From Nostoc sp. 106C (lineage in GTDB: Bacteria; Cyanobacteriota; Cyanobacteriia; Cyanobacteriales; Nostocaceae): DNA of 64,000 nt. The notes beneath the pieces are model-generated. The model saw nothing but the letters and a program-made list of their open reading frames with translations, did not search any database and was not told the origin of the DNA. The DNA lies in NCBI RefSeq assembly GCF_002154725.1, contig NZ_MTAW01000232.1, positions 39,351-103,350 of the forward strand. Reading direction: 5' to 3'. This document shows positions 18,936 through 28,359 of the stretch, one piece after another. How positions within the stretch are numbered: the stretch's first letter is position 1; every line of letters begins with the position of its first letter. Both the position numbers and the translations under genes were made by a program.

Positions 18936-20069
18936 CTATTTAGCCAAAAATCTAGACTTTAAATAGTTACGCATAGGAACTTCTATAAATCTATATGTCA
19001 ATGATGCAGCCAATAAGACACTCATCAAAAATCCTCCTAGATACATCAAGGCTTCGTATTCTGTAAATCCTTTACCAAAAACATCTTTATATTTGTAAAC
19101 CCAAAATAGTTTTAACAATTCTTGAAAAAACCAATGAACCATATAAATTGAGTAAGATATAGTGCCGAGATACAGCATTAGCCGTGAATTCAAAATTTTT
19201 GATATCACATTATTGTTATTGACAGATACAGCTAAAATTAGTAGCGAAAAAGCTGGTAGAATCAACCAATCATGAAGGCTACGCAAATGATCCCAGTAAT
19301 TGTGCATAATTAGAACTATCCAAGTTATCGCTATAATTGCCAATAAATTAAGATTGAAATACTTTTGATAATTGCCTCTAAGATAGACTTTGTAAGTGAT
19401 AATGCCGAGTACACATTCTAGCCCGCATCTAGCTATCGAAGGTATACCGATAATGCTATCTAAATTTCCACGGGTAAAAACGACTAATAGTAATATGCTA
19501 ATGAGAGCATAAATATAAAATATTAAATCATTTTTAAAGCTATTTTTTAGTAAAAAGAACAATAATATTGGAAATACACAGTAAATAACAAACTCTACGC
19601 TAATTGACCAAGCAGGTTCATTCCAATAAGTATTACACCAAAATAAAGGTGGGCAGTTTAAATCGAAGGCTTGTAAAAGTAAAATATTAGCAAAAAGAGC
19701 AGTTAAGTTAAATTTACCAGTGAAAGCAGAATGATTTAGTAAAAATATTTTTAAAATTTCTAATCCAACAAATAAGGACAAGGTAAATACATGTATAGGA
19801 TAAATTCTAGCAAAACGCGAGAATAAATAGGAGCGATATTTATCTAAACTCACCTTTGCCGAAAAATCTCCGATATAAACGTGGGTCATGATAAAACCAC
19901 TCAGAATAAAGAAGAAGTCAACCCACAAATATCCATTGCGGAAAAAATCGCTATAGATTGATAAAGTTGAACCAGTTTTAGGTAAAGCGTAGTAAGAAAA
20001 ATGATGTATAACAACAACCAAGGCTGCAATACCACGTAGAGAAGTGAGCGATTTGATCTGTTTATACAT
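18936..20069 (-). CDS. Acyltransferase 3 family membrane protein
   Basis: A 377-residue polytopic protein of the acyltransferase-3 (OatA/NodX-like) family with about ten hydrophobic segments. It begins with SLTSLRGIAALVVVIHHF, containing the family's catalytic His, and has PAWSISVEF, another family hallmark, in the middle. Such proteins transfer acyl groups to sugars, peptides or lipids at the membrane. It lies inside the NRPS/PKS run, 76 bases before the C-A-PCP gene, so O- or N-acylation of the cluster product is the natural inference. The substrate is not predictable. It looks more AT-rich than the neighbouring NRPS genes, which may mean separate acquisition. Confidence 0.88.
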   Translation of the reverse strand: MYKQIKSLTSLRGIAALVVVIHHFSYYALPKTGSTLSIYSDFFRNGYLWVDFFFILSGFIMTHVYIGDFSAKVSLDKYRSYLFSRFARIYPIHVFTLSLFVGLEILKIFLLNHSAFTGKFNLTALFANILLLQAFDLNCPPLFWCNTYWNEPAWSISVEFVIYCVFPILLFFLLKNSFKNDLIFYIYALISILLLVVFTRGNLDSIIGIPSIARCGLECVLGIITYKVYLRGNYQKYFNLNLLAIIAITWIVLIMHNYWDHLRSLHDWLILPAFSLLILAVSVNNNNVISKILNSRLMLYLGTISYSIYMVHWFFQELLKLFWVYKYKDVFGKGFTEYEALMYLGGFLMSVLLAASLTYRFIEVPMRNYLKSRFLAK

Positions 20070-20121
20070 TAATAATTTTGCTATTTTTTTATTTAAATAA
20101 CCTAAACATAGTTCGGATTTC

Positions 20122-20138
20122 GGTGGGCATTGCCCACC
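20122..20138. repeat. Short GGTGGGCATTGCCCACC palindrome
   Basis: A 17-base near-perfect palindrome in the 129-base spacer between the oxygenase and acyltransferase genes. A related core (GGGCATTGCCC) recurs near 46776 after dps, so it looks like a dispersed genomic repeat rather than a cluster operator. Confidence 0.45.
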
Positions 20139-20198
20139 CTAAAACCCTATAATTGAGCTAAGGAAATATGGCAAGAATACTTAGTATTGATAATTGTG

Positions 20199-21212
20199 TT
20201 AATTTGAAAGAAATCTAATTTTTTTCACAATATGGTTAGTAAATTTCTTTAGCCTTCTCTCAATGGATTTGATTCTTAATACACCAGAGCGCAGTATTGC
20301 AAATTTACTTTTCGGGCGGCGATCAGATATAAGACCTAAAGCAAGGATTTTGATGCGATCGCGCAGTGCAGACTTGCCTGGCGCAGTGGGTTCTAATCCC
20401 AGTTTGCGCAGATAGCTGTTGACTTGATATACTCTGGCTTTTAGATCGTAAGGTCGCAAATAAAAGAGGATACTCAAAGCCACAGAGACGTTATTACCAT
20501 TTTTAGCCCAATGGGGTGCCAGTATTGGATGATGAATTCCCTTACCTGGTTGCAAATGGTAAACGCTCGCTTTACTCTGATTTTCCTCTCTATAATTTGC
20601 TACATTTAGGTCGCCTATATAAAATTTTTCAATCTCTTCCTCGCTCAGTATGGAACGGTCGTTTTGATTGAAGAGGCTCATATCTTTTTCGCCTTGAATC
20701 TGAAACAGAAAATTCAGTTCACTATCGATGTGGTAAGGCGTAATAGAATTTGGAGAAGCAATAAAGATATAAGCACCTAGCCAGGTCATTTCCTGCCGGA
20801 GAGGTTTACCTGTAAGAACTTCAAGTTCAGTTACGATCTTGTCGAGCAAGGCAGCATATTCTGGGTCTACTTGAACATCTTCAAGCATCACCCAAGAATC
20901 GGATTCTCCAATATTTGCGATCGCCTCTGTAATTTGCTTGATTCCAGGTCGATGATTCCACTTTTGTTCAACAGGAACTCTACTGGTATAAGACTGGATT
21001 TTGTCGATTCTCCCCTGACTGAGGATAGTATCTGCTAACTCAACCAAGCGGGGAATTTCAAACAAAGGGTGTCCCGCCAGATTATGAGCAAACATGAAGT
21101 GAGAAGAGTTGAAATTTTCTTTAAAAGTTAAAGGTTCAGCTTGAATGACTTGTTCAGGAAGTTTTGCATCGGGCTTAATAGAAATACTTGCAAGTAAATT
21201 ATCAACTGTCAT
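20199..21212 (-). CDS. JmjC/cupin-like Fe(II)- and 2-oxoglutarate-type oxygenase
   Basis: A 337-residue protein with a cupin-type iron site: His161 and Asp163 in TPYHIDSELNF, then His227/His228 and His234 in GKGIHHPILAPHW. This fits JmjC-like or cupin-fold 2-oxoglutarate oxygenases, which hydroxylate amino acid or peptidyl substrates. A helical basic tail of about 80 residues follows. An AAGG ribosome site precedes the ATG. It sits between the PKS and acyltransferase genes in the same orientation, so hydroxylation of the NRPS/PKS product or a carrier-bound intermediate is the likely role, perhaps creating the hydroxyl the acyltransferase uses. The last step is inference; 2-oxoglutarate dependence is assumed from the fold. 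Confidence 0.75.
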   Translation of the reverse strand: MTVDNLLASISIKPDAKLPEQVIQAEPLTFKENFNSSHFMFAHNLAGHPLFEIPRLVELADTILSQGRIDKIQSYTSRVPVEQKWNHRPGIKQITEAIANIGESDSWVMLEDVQVDPEYAALLDKIVTELEVLTGKPLRQEMTWLGAYIFIASPNSITPYHIDSELNFLFQIQGEKDMSLFNQNDRSILSEEEIEKFYIGDLNVANYREENQSKASVYHLQPGKGIHHPILAPHWAKNGNNVSVALSILFYLRPYDLKARVYQVNSYLRKLGLEPTAPGKSALRDRIKILALGLISDRRPKSKFAILRSGVLRIKSIERRLKKFTNHIVKKIRFLSN

Positions 21213-21429
21213 AAAAACCTTGATTTAAAAGTATTACAAAAATTACTGGCTCTCAATATTAGACTTCTTGTATAAATATTTTTTTGTCTCACGCAAAGAC
21301 GCAAAGGAAAAGGCGAAAATCAGGACTTTTGGAAGAAGTCTATTGTTCTGTGTGATTGATGTTTGGCGTTGCTGAATTAGATGAAATAAGTCATCCCACA
21401 AATATGCAACGCCAAAGTTTTAAAACACG

Positions 21430-24400
21430 CTAGGAAACACTGGCGACTTGTAAATATTTCCCAGGACGCTCAGGATCGGGGATGTACCAAGAGGGATTAC
21501 CTTGCGGATCGCGTCCTAATTTTGCACCAGGCTGGGGAGGACGATTGCGGATGCTGTTATTGGTAACGACAACTCCATTTTGACTGCGGGTTGTTACTTC
21601 TTCAGCAGGTGCAGCAAAGAATCCAGCAGCTTGCATTTCAGCCAGACTCTCCTTAAAGGCTGTCATCACGAAAGCCAAATCAGCTTCGGAATGTGCTGTG
21701 GTGAGGAAGCAAGGACGGTGATCCCAAATATGTACTCCCTTTTCGCGCATTAAGTAAAAGAGCAAATCTCCGTAGAGAAACTCTGGTGCAGGTTTCACCA
21801 TGAATAGGGAGCCGAAATTATAGGCGGTGAAGGGTGCTTGTACTTGTTGAAAATACCCCATTATTTCTGCCACAAACTTATCGGCTCTGGCATTGAGATT
21901 TTGCTGTAAGCTAGGGCCACTCTGCTTTAAATGTTGCAATACTGCTTTTGCGGCTGCTAGTGCTAAGGGATGGCGGACGAAAGTACCAGCAAAGTATGTA
22001 ACACCAACCTCTGGAACTGAATCATCACTATACTGCCAAAAGCCACCATCTAGAGCATCCATATATTTTGATGTCCCAGCAATGACTCCAATCGGTAGTC
22101 CACCGCCGACAATCTTACCGTAGGTTGCGATGTCAGCTTTGATACCAAAATGAGCTTGCGCGCCACCGGGATGAATCCTAAATCCAGTAACGATTTCATC
22201 AAAAATCAGAGCAATATCAGCCTCTTCAGTAAACTTACGCAATTGCTGCAAGAATTCCTTGGGTTGGTATTCTGGGCGGCGACTTTGCACTGATTCCACC
22301 ATCACCCCTGCTAATTCATCAGCCCGACTCTTGAGGATTTCTAAAGACTCGGGTGAATCATAATCCAGTACCAAAATATTCTCTACTTTTTCTGGTGGAA
22401 TACCAGGCGCAGCGGGAATTGACCGCAGTTGCTTGCTACCACGAACAATGACTTCATCTAAAATGCCGTGATAAGCTCCCGAAAAGATAGCGATTAAGTT
22501 ACGGCCTGTGATTGTCCGCGCCAATCGCATCGCCCCTAAAACGGCTTCTGAACCTGTGTTACAAAAAGCGGCGCGGTCAAAGTTGGTTAATTCACACATT
22601 AACTTTGCGACTTCTCCTACTAAAGGAGTTTGGGGGCCGATTTCCATACCCAGTTTCAGTTGGGCTTCAATTGCTTCGGTAATGAAATCTGGCGACCAAC
22701 CGAATAAATTCAAACCGAAACCATTACTTAAATCGACGTATTCATTACCGTCAATGTCCCAGAGTTTAGAACCTGATGAACGAGATACCACAATTGGGTA
22801 AACCATCTCTTTCATCGTGGGGTTGAAGCCAGAAACACTCCTGGGATCTGCCAAATAACGGCGATGAGATTGGGTATATTCTTTGGATTTTTGCGTCCGT
22901 TGTGTATATCTGTGGATAAATTTGTCTAGATAAGCGCGTTGTGCTGTTGTGAGAGTTTTAGTCTGAGTTTTTTCAATTCGCGCTGCTGCACCAAATGCCT
23001 TTTTAGCGCCATTTGTCTCGGCTTCTACTGCCGGTTTTGCTTCTTTTGTGGTTTGGGTAGGGGTAACAGATACAGTGTTTTGCGGAGTTGATACTGTCGG
23101 TACAACTGGTGTTGTCAGGGATAAATTATTGTTACCCAGTAACGCCAATTGTTGAGTCATAATTTGTAGCTGCTGATTAATCACAGTTTCTAAGAAACCG
23201 GATGCAACAACAGGTTGAGCAGCAATTTGTTGAGGTGCAGATACAGTCATGGGAACTATGGTTGCAGGTGTTGGTAATGGTGCTTCTGGGGGAGGTTCTG
23301 CAACGGTCTCTGTTAAACCAAGCGCGGATAAAGTTTCTGGAGATAAACCTTCATTTATTAAGTCTGCTAAAGTTCCTAAATTCGGGCAAACTTCTAATAA
23401 TTGCCTGAGTGTTACCTTGACTTTAAATTTTTTCTTTAACGCTAGCCCAACTTGAGTTAGAGATAGGGAATCTAACCCCATTTCTAAAAACGTTGTTGAT
23501 TCATCAAAACCAGCGATTTCCAATCCAGAGGTTTCTTCGAGAACTTCTTTGAGCAGGGGAATAAGTTTTTGCTTGGGGGATGACATAGTTGCAGGTTTCT
23601 CTACACTTTGGGGATTAGGAAGTTGAGCAGTTTTGGTACGGTTGGGATGGGGTAGCGGATCGATCCAAAAACGTTGGCGTTCAAAGGGATAAGTCGGAAG
23701 TGGGATTCGCTGGCGTGTTTCGTCTTGATAGAAATTGCTCCAGTCGATAGTCACTCCTGCTAACCACAGTTGTCCTACTGCTTTGAGTAATGCATTCCAT
23801 TCCGCTTCGTTCTCAGCGTTGTCAGCCAGAGAAGCGATCGCAATTTGTTGTTTGATATCTTTTGCTTGTTGGCGCGCTAAGGTTGCAGTTGTGGCGCGTG
23901 GCCCTACCTCCAGCAATACCCGTTCTGGCTGTTCCCAGAGAGTTTGTACGCCTTCCGCAAATCGCACAGTCTGGCGCAGATGATTCGCCCAATACATTGG
24001 ATCGGTGGCTTGCTCATCTGTAATCCAGTTGGCTGTGACAGTGGAAACAAAGGGAATTTGAGGTGCGGATAATTGAACTTGTCCAACTACCTCTGCAAAG
24101 GGAGCCACAATGCTATCCATCATTGGTGAGTGGAAAGCGTGGGAGGTATGGAGATGGCGACAGACAATCTCTTCAGTTTCTAGTTGTTGTTGCAGCGATG
24201 CGATCGCCTCTGTAGGGCCTGCAACTACACATAAGGAGGGGCCATTAATTGCGGCGATCGCTAATTCCGCACTCAATCGCGGCTCTACCTCGTTGACTGG
24301 GAGGCGGACTGAGAGCATGGCTCCTCCCGGTAACTCCCACATTAAGCGACCGCGAGTTGCAACCAACATCAGCGCATCTTCTAAGCTAAATACACCCGCA

Positions 24401-26325
24401 ATACAGGCGGCGACAAATTCACCAATACTATGCCCAATCATGGCTTGGGGTTTAACTCCCCACCTTTGCCATAGTTGCGCTAGGGCATATTCAATCACGA
24501 ATAATGCTGGCTGGGTAAAGAAGGTTTGTTTTAAAGAAATAGCCGCAGTTTCGCAATCGCTTGGTGCGGGATACATGATTTCGCGTAAATCTCTCCCCAG
24601 CAAAGGTTTGAGAATTTCCGCACATCGATCTACTACCTCGCGAAATATATGTTCGCGCTCGTAGAGATTCAATCCCATGTTCACATATTGCGATCCTTGT
24701 CCGGGGAACATGAAAGCAACGGGAGGATTGCGGATTTCTGTATGACGGGTACTTACTTGATTGGGATCTAAAGATTGGAGAGAGGCGATCGCATCTGTAA
24801 TATCGTGACAAACTACATAGCGGCGATAGTTAAAGGCTTTACGTCCGCGCTGTAGGGTATAAGCAACATCAGCTAAGTTAATTTCGGCGTTGTATTGGAG
24901 ATATTGCTGCAAATTGGCGGTTGCAGCATCTAAGGCTGTACTTGTTTTGGCGGAGAGCAACAATAGCTGCTGTGGACGAGAAGCACCGACAGGTTGAATT
25001 TCTGGGGTTTCTTCCAAAACTACATGAGCATTTGTCCCACCCACACCAAAGGAACTCACACCAGCGCGGCGTGGAGTTTCACCTTCTGGCCATTCCACTA
25101 GTTTGGTATTGACATAGAAGGGGCTGTTGGCAAAATCAATTTTGGGGTTGGGGGCAGTAAAATTCAGGCTTGGGGGTAGCTTTTTGTGATAAAGCGAGAG
25201 CGCAGTTTTAATTAAACCCGTTACCCCAGCCGCCGCTACTAAATGCCCAACATTGCTTTTAACTGAACCAATGGCGCAAAATTGTTTCGTATCTGTATGC
25301 ACTCGGAATGCTTGCGTTAAAGCTTCAATTTCAATCGGGTCGCCTAAGGGTGTGGCTGTACCGTGCGCTTCAATATAAGAGATAGTTTCGGGGTGAATGT
25401 TGGCATAAGCTTGCGCCATCGCAATGGCTTCGGCTTGTCCATCTACACTGGGAGCCGTAAAGCTCACCTTATCACCGCCGTCATTATTGATACCAAGTCC
25501 GCGAATTACAGCATAGATGCGATCGCCATCTTGCAATGCATCTTCTAAACGCTTCAGAGCAACTATTCCTGCGCCGTTATTGAACATTGTGCCTTGAGCG
25601 TTAACATCGAAGGGGCGACAATGTCCATCCCCGGAAAGCATACTGCCTTCTTGAGCGATATAACCGCTATTTTGGGGTGTAGTCATAGATACACCACCAG
25701 CCAACGCCAAATCGCATTGATAGTTACTCAGTGCTTGGCAAGCTTGAATAATGGCTACCAAGGAAGTAGAGCAAGCAGTATTTACACTGACAGCCGGGCC
25801 TTTCAAGTTAAGTTTATACGCCGCACGGGTGGTTAAAAAGTCTTTTTCATTAGCTAGCATCGTTTGGAATTCACCGATGCGATCGACAATTTCCATCCGG
25901 CCGCTAATGTGGTTGGCAAAATAAGTATTTTGACCACAACCAGCGTATAACCCAATCAAACCATCGAAAGACTCTGATTCATAACCAGCATTTTCTAAAG
26001 CTTCATACACCAACTCTAGAAAAACTCTCGCTTGCGGGTCCATCACCACAGCTTCTGAGGGATTAATGCCAAAGAAAGCCGCATCAAAGGTTTCGCCTCC
26101 TGGGATGGTTCCTCTAGCTTTGACGTAGCTAGGATCTTGGCAAAGGTTGGGATCAATACTTGGATCTAACTCTTCATCTTGAAAGAAAGTTGTTGACTCT
26201 ACTCCCTCGCAGAGATTGCGCCAAAACTCATCGACATTTCTAGCGCCAGGAAATCTTCCTACCATGCCAATAATGGCAATACCATCAATGGGATCTTGAT
26301 TATCCGATGCTTGCGTATCTAACAT
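21430..26325 (-). CDS. Hybrid PKS: KS-AT-ACP-aminotransferase
   Basis: A 1631-residue protein. The ketosynthase has Cys185 (NTACSTS), EAHGTATPLGDP and SNVGHL. The acyltransferase has GHSIGEF and HAFH, the signature of malonyl-CoA selection. The ACP has LGLDSL-type EMGLDSL (about residues 905-985). The C-terminal half is a class III PLP aminotransferase (about 1160-1580), with FDEIVTGFR and its Schiff-base Lys in YGKIVGGGLP near residue 1400. There is no KR, DH, ER or methyltransferase. Known McyE- and mycosubtilin-type AMT domains turn a beta-keto thioester into a beta-amine. The tail SWYIPDPERPGKYL is the linker that normally runs into a C domain, here on the separate C-A-PCP protein. Its ATG lies 3 bases after the A-PCP stop codon. 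Confidence 0.94.
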   Translation of the reverse strand: MLDTQASDNQDPIDGIAIIGMVGRFPGARNVDEFWRNLCEGVESTTFFQDEELDPSIDPNLCQDPSYVKARGTIPGGETFDAAFFGINPSEAVVMDPQARVFLELVYEALENAGYESESFDGLIGLYAGCGQNTYFANHISGRMEIVDRIGEFQTMLANEKDFLTTRAAYKLNLKGPAVSVNTACSTSLVAIIQACQALSNYQCDLALAGGVSMTTPQNSGYIAQEGSMLSGDGHCRPFDVNAQGTMFNNGAGIVALKRLEDALQDGDRIYAVIRGLGINNDGGDKVSFTAPSVDGQAEAIAMAQAYANIHPETISYIEAHGTATPLGDPIEIEALTQAFRVHTDTKQFCAIGSVKSNVGHLVAAAGVTGLIKTALSLYHKKLPPSLNFTAPNPKIDFANSPFYVNTKLVEWPEGETPRRAGVSSFGVGGTNAHVVLEETPEIQPVGASRPQQLLLLSAKTSTALDAATANLQQYLQYNAEINLADVAYTLQRGRKAFNYRRYVVCHDITDAIASLQSLDPNQVSTRHTEIRNPPVAFMFPGQGSQYVNMGLNLYEREHIFREVVDRCAEILKPLLGRDLREIMYPAPSDCETAAISLKQTFFTQPALFVIEYALAQLWQRWGVKPQAMIGHSIGEFVAACIAGVFSLEDALMLVATRGRLMWELPGGAMLSVRLPVNEVEPRLSAELAIAAINGPSLCVVAGPTEAIASLQQQLETEEIVCRHLHTSHAFHSPMMDSIVAPFAEVVGQVQLSAPQIPFVSTVTANWITDEQATDPMYWANHLRQTVRFAEGVQTLWEQPERVLLEVGPRATTATLARQQAKDIKQQIAIASLADNAENEAEWNALLKAVGQLWLAGVTIDWSNFYQDETRQRIPLPTYPFERQRFWIDPLPHPNRTKTAQLPNPQSVEKPATMSSPKQKLIPLLKEVLEETSGLEIAGFDESTTFLEMGLDSLSLTQVGLALKKKFKVKVTLRQLLEVCPNLGTLADLINEGLSPETLSALGLTETVAEPPPEAPLPTPATIVPMTVSAPQQIAAQPVVASGFLETVINQQLQIMTQQLALLGNNNLSLTTPVVPTVSTPQNTVSVTPTQTTKEAKPAVEAETNGAKKAFGAAARIEKTQTKTLTTAQRAYLDKFIHRYTQRTQKSKEYTQSHRRYLADPRSVSGFNPTMKEMVYPIVVSRSSGSKLWDIDGNEYVDLSNGFGLNLFGWSPDFITEAIEAQLKLGMEIGPQTPLVGEVAKLMCELTNFDRAAFCNTGSEAVLGAMRLARTITGRNLIAIFSGAYHGILDEVIVRGSKQLRSIPAAPGIPPEKVENILVLDYDSPESLEILKSRADELAGVMVESVQSRRPEYQPKEFLQQLRKFTEEADIALIFDEIVTGFRIHPGGAQAHFGIKADIATYGKIVGGGLPIGVIAGTSKYMDALDGGFWQYSDDSVPEVGVTYFAGTFVRHPLALAAAKAVLQHLKQSGPSLQQNLNARADKFVAEIMGYFQQVQAPFTAYNFGSLFMVKPAPEFLYGDLLFYLMREKGVHIWDHRPCFLTTAHSEADLAFVMTAFKESLAEMQAAGFFAAPAEEVTTRSQNGVVVTNNSIRNRPPQPGAKLGRDPQGNPSWYIPDPERPGKYLQVASVS

Positions 26326-26328
26326 TGC

Positions 26329-28359
26329 TTAAACACCTTGTTGATGATGACGGCGACGAGCACGAGCGGCTTGTTGGCGTTGAGCGCGACTTTGCAGCTT
26401 GTCATAAGCAGGTTGGCTGTTTTGTTTTAATTGCAAATACTTTGCTAATGTGCCAATTGTTGAATATTGAAAAAGCTTCACCGCAGGTAACTCAATGCCA
26501 AGTTCCTGTTGTATCCGCGCTGTAACTTGCAGAATTGAGATGGAAGTTGCTCCCAAATCAAAGAAGTTATCATCAATGCCAACGCGATTGATTTTCAGTA
26601 AATCGCCCAAAATCCTTGCTAATTGGCGTTCTAAATCAGTTTGGGGAGCAATGTACGCTTGTTCGAGTTGTGGACGTTCTCTACTGGGTGCGGGTAATTT
26701 ATGTCTATCAACTTTGCCGTTTGCAGTTAAAGGCATTGATTCCAACAACACAAACGCTGATGGCACCATGTAATTAGGCAGTTTTTGCTGTAAAAAGCTC
26801 CGTAATTGATTGTGCGTATAACTACTGTGCTGATGCGGCACAATATAAGCAACTAACTGCTTTTCGCCTGTTTCTGGCTGAAGTGCTAGAACCACATTTT
26901 CTCGCACGTCAGGATGTTGAGCAATTTCTCTTTCGATTTCCCCAAGTTCAATGCGGAAACCGCGAATTTTTACTTGATTGTCAATTCTTCCTAAAAATTC
27001 GATATTACCATCTGGCAGAAACCGCGCTAAATCGCCAGTTTTATATAGACACGTTGGTGAATTACTATCAAAGGAGTGAGAAATAAATTTTTCAGCAGTC
27101 AAATCGGGACGGTTGAGGTAACCTCTAGCTAACCCATCACCAGCAATGTACAACTCGCCAACTTCTGCGATCGCTACTTGTTGGAGGTTGTCGTCTAATA
27201 TATAAACTTGGGTATTGGCAATGGGGCGACCAATCGGAATCGAAGCACCTGGTTGTAGCGGCGCTGTGATGCTGTAGCAGCAGGTAAAAGTTGTATTCTC
27301 AGTGGGGCCGTAACCATTAATTAGCTGGCAGTTTTCTACTGTTTGAATAAACTTCTGCACATGGGGAACAGATAAAACATCACCACCCGCTAAAAGTTGA
27401 CGCAAGGATTTTAAAGCATCAATTTTTTCATCTACAATCAAGTGGAATAAACCAGCTGTCAGCCAGAGAATTGTAACTTGGTGTAGCTGAATAATTTGTC
27501 CTAATTCTTCTAAAGATGGTGTGTGAGGAGGGCAAATTACTAATTTGCTACCATTAAGTAAACAACCCCAAATTTCAAAAGTTGAAGCATCAAAGGAAAT
27601 CGGCGCAAGTTGCAGAAATACTTCTTTATCTGTTAATTGCGCATAGTTAGTTTCTTTGACTAACCTAACTACACCACGATGAATGACGCAAACACCCTTG
27701 GGTGTACCTGTAGAACCTGAAGTGTACATCACATAAGCTAAGTTGTCGACGGTGATGTTAGTAGTTAGGTTCTCTTGATTATTTTGCTCGATAGCATTCC
27801 AATCTTTATCTAGGCAAATTATAGATGCGGTATGACTAGGTAATTTGGCAATTAGTTCTTTTTGAGTTAATAGTACCGACACATTGGTATCTGACAGCAT
27901 GAAAGCTAAACGTTCTTGCGGATACCCTGGATCTATTGGTACATAAGCTCCACCGGCTTTGAGGATAGCTAATAGTCCAACAACCATTTCTATTGAGCGT
28001 TCTATGCAGATTCCTACCAGAACTTCTCCACCTACCCCTAGTGTTTGTAGATATCGTGCTAGTTGATTAGCACGGCAATTTAGCTCTCGGTAGGTAATTT
28101 GCTGGTTCTGAAATACTAGCGCCACAGCATCAGGTGTTTTCTCTACTTGTACTTCAAACAGCTGATGAATACATGCTTGTTTAGGATAATAAGTTTGAGT
28201 ATCATTCCATTTTGCTAGTAACTGACGTTCTTCGGATTCTTTCAAGTTAGCTAATCTGAACCTATCTTGTTCCGGATTAGTTTTTGATAATGATGGTTGA
28301 TACTCCTTTATAAGTAATTCGTTTTCTTTTGAAACTAATGAATTAGTTATTAATTCCAT
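26329..28359 (-). CDS. Loading A-PCP didomain, predicted valine-like specificity
   Basis: A 676-residue protein with an A domain (about 60-545) and a PCP but no condensation domain, as expected for a loading unit. Core motifs are intact (TSGSTGTPKG, KTGDLARFLPDG, NGKVDR). The pocket reads D-A-F-W-L-G-G-T-F-K, the same as the other active A domain of the cluster, and the two A domains are very similar over their full length. The PCP has LGATSI, a form often found where a PKS ketosynthase follows. The C-terminus is strongly basic (RARRRHH). The next gene starts 3 bases later, so translation is probably coupled. Inferred role: activates a Val-like residue as starter for the PKS. About 60 N-terminal residues before the A domain have no recognised function. 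Confidence 0.92.
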   Translation of the reverse strand: MELITNSLVSKENELLIKEYQPSLSKTNPEQDRFRLANLKESEERQLLAKWNDTQTYYPKQACIHQLFEVQVEKTPDAVALVFQNQQITYRELNCRANQLARYLQTLGVGGEVLVGICIERSIEMVVGLLAILKAGGAYVPIDPGYPQERLAFMLSDTNVSVLLTQKELIAKLPSHTASIICLDKDWNAIEQNNQENLTTNITVDNLAYVMYTSGSTGTPKGVCVIHRGVVRLVKETNYAQLTDKEVFLQLAPISFDASTFEIWGCLLNGSKLVICPPHTPSLEELGQIIQLHQVTILWLTAGLFHLIVDEKIDALKSLRQLLAGGDVLSVPHVQKFIQTVENCQLINGYGPTENTTFTCCYSITAPLQPGASIPIGRPIANTQVYILDDNLQQVAIAEVGELYIAGDGLARGYLNRPDLTAEKFISHSFDSNSPTCLYKTGDLARFLPDGNIEFLGRIDNQVKIRGFRIELGEIEREIAQHPDVRENVVLALQPETGEKQLVAYIVPHQHSSYTHNQLRSFLQQKLPNYMVPSAFVLLESMPLTANGKVDRHKLPAPSRERPQLEQAYIAPQTDLERQLARILGDLLKINRVGIDDNFFDLGATSISILQVTARIQQELGIELPAVKLFQYSTIGTLAKYLQLKQNSQPAYDKLQSRAQRQQAARARRRHHQQGV

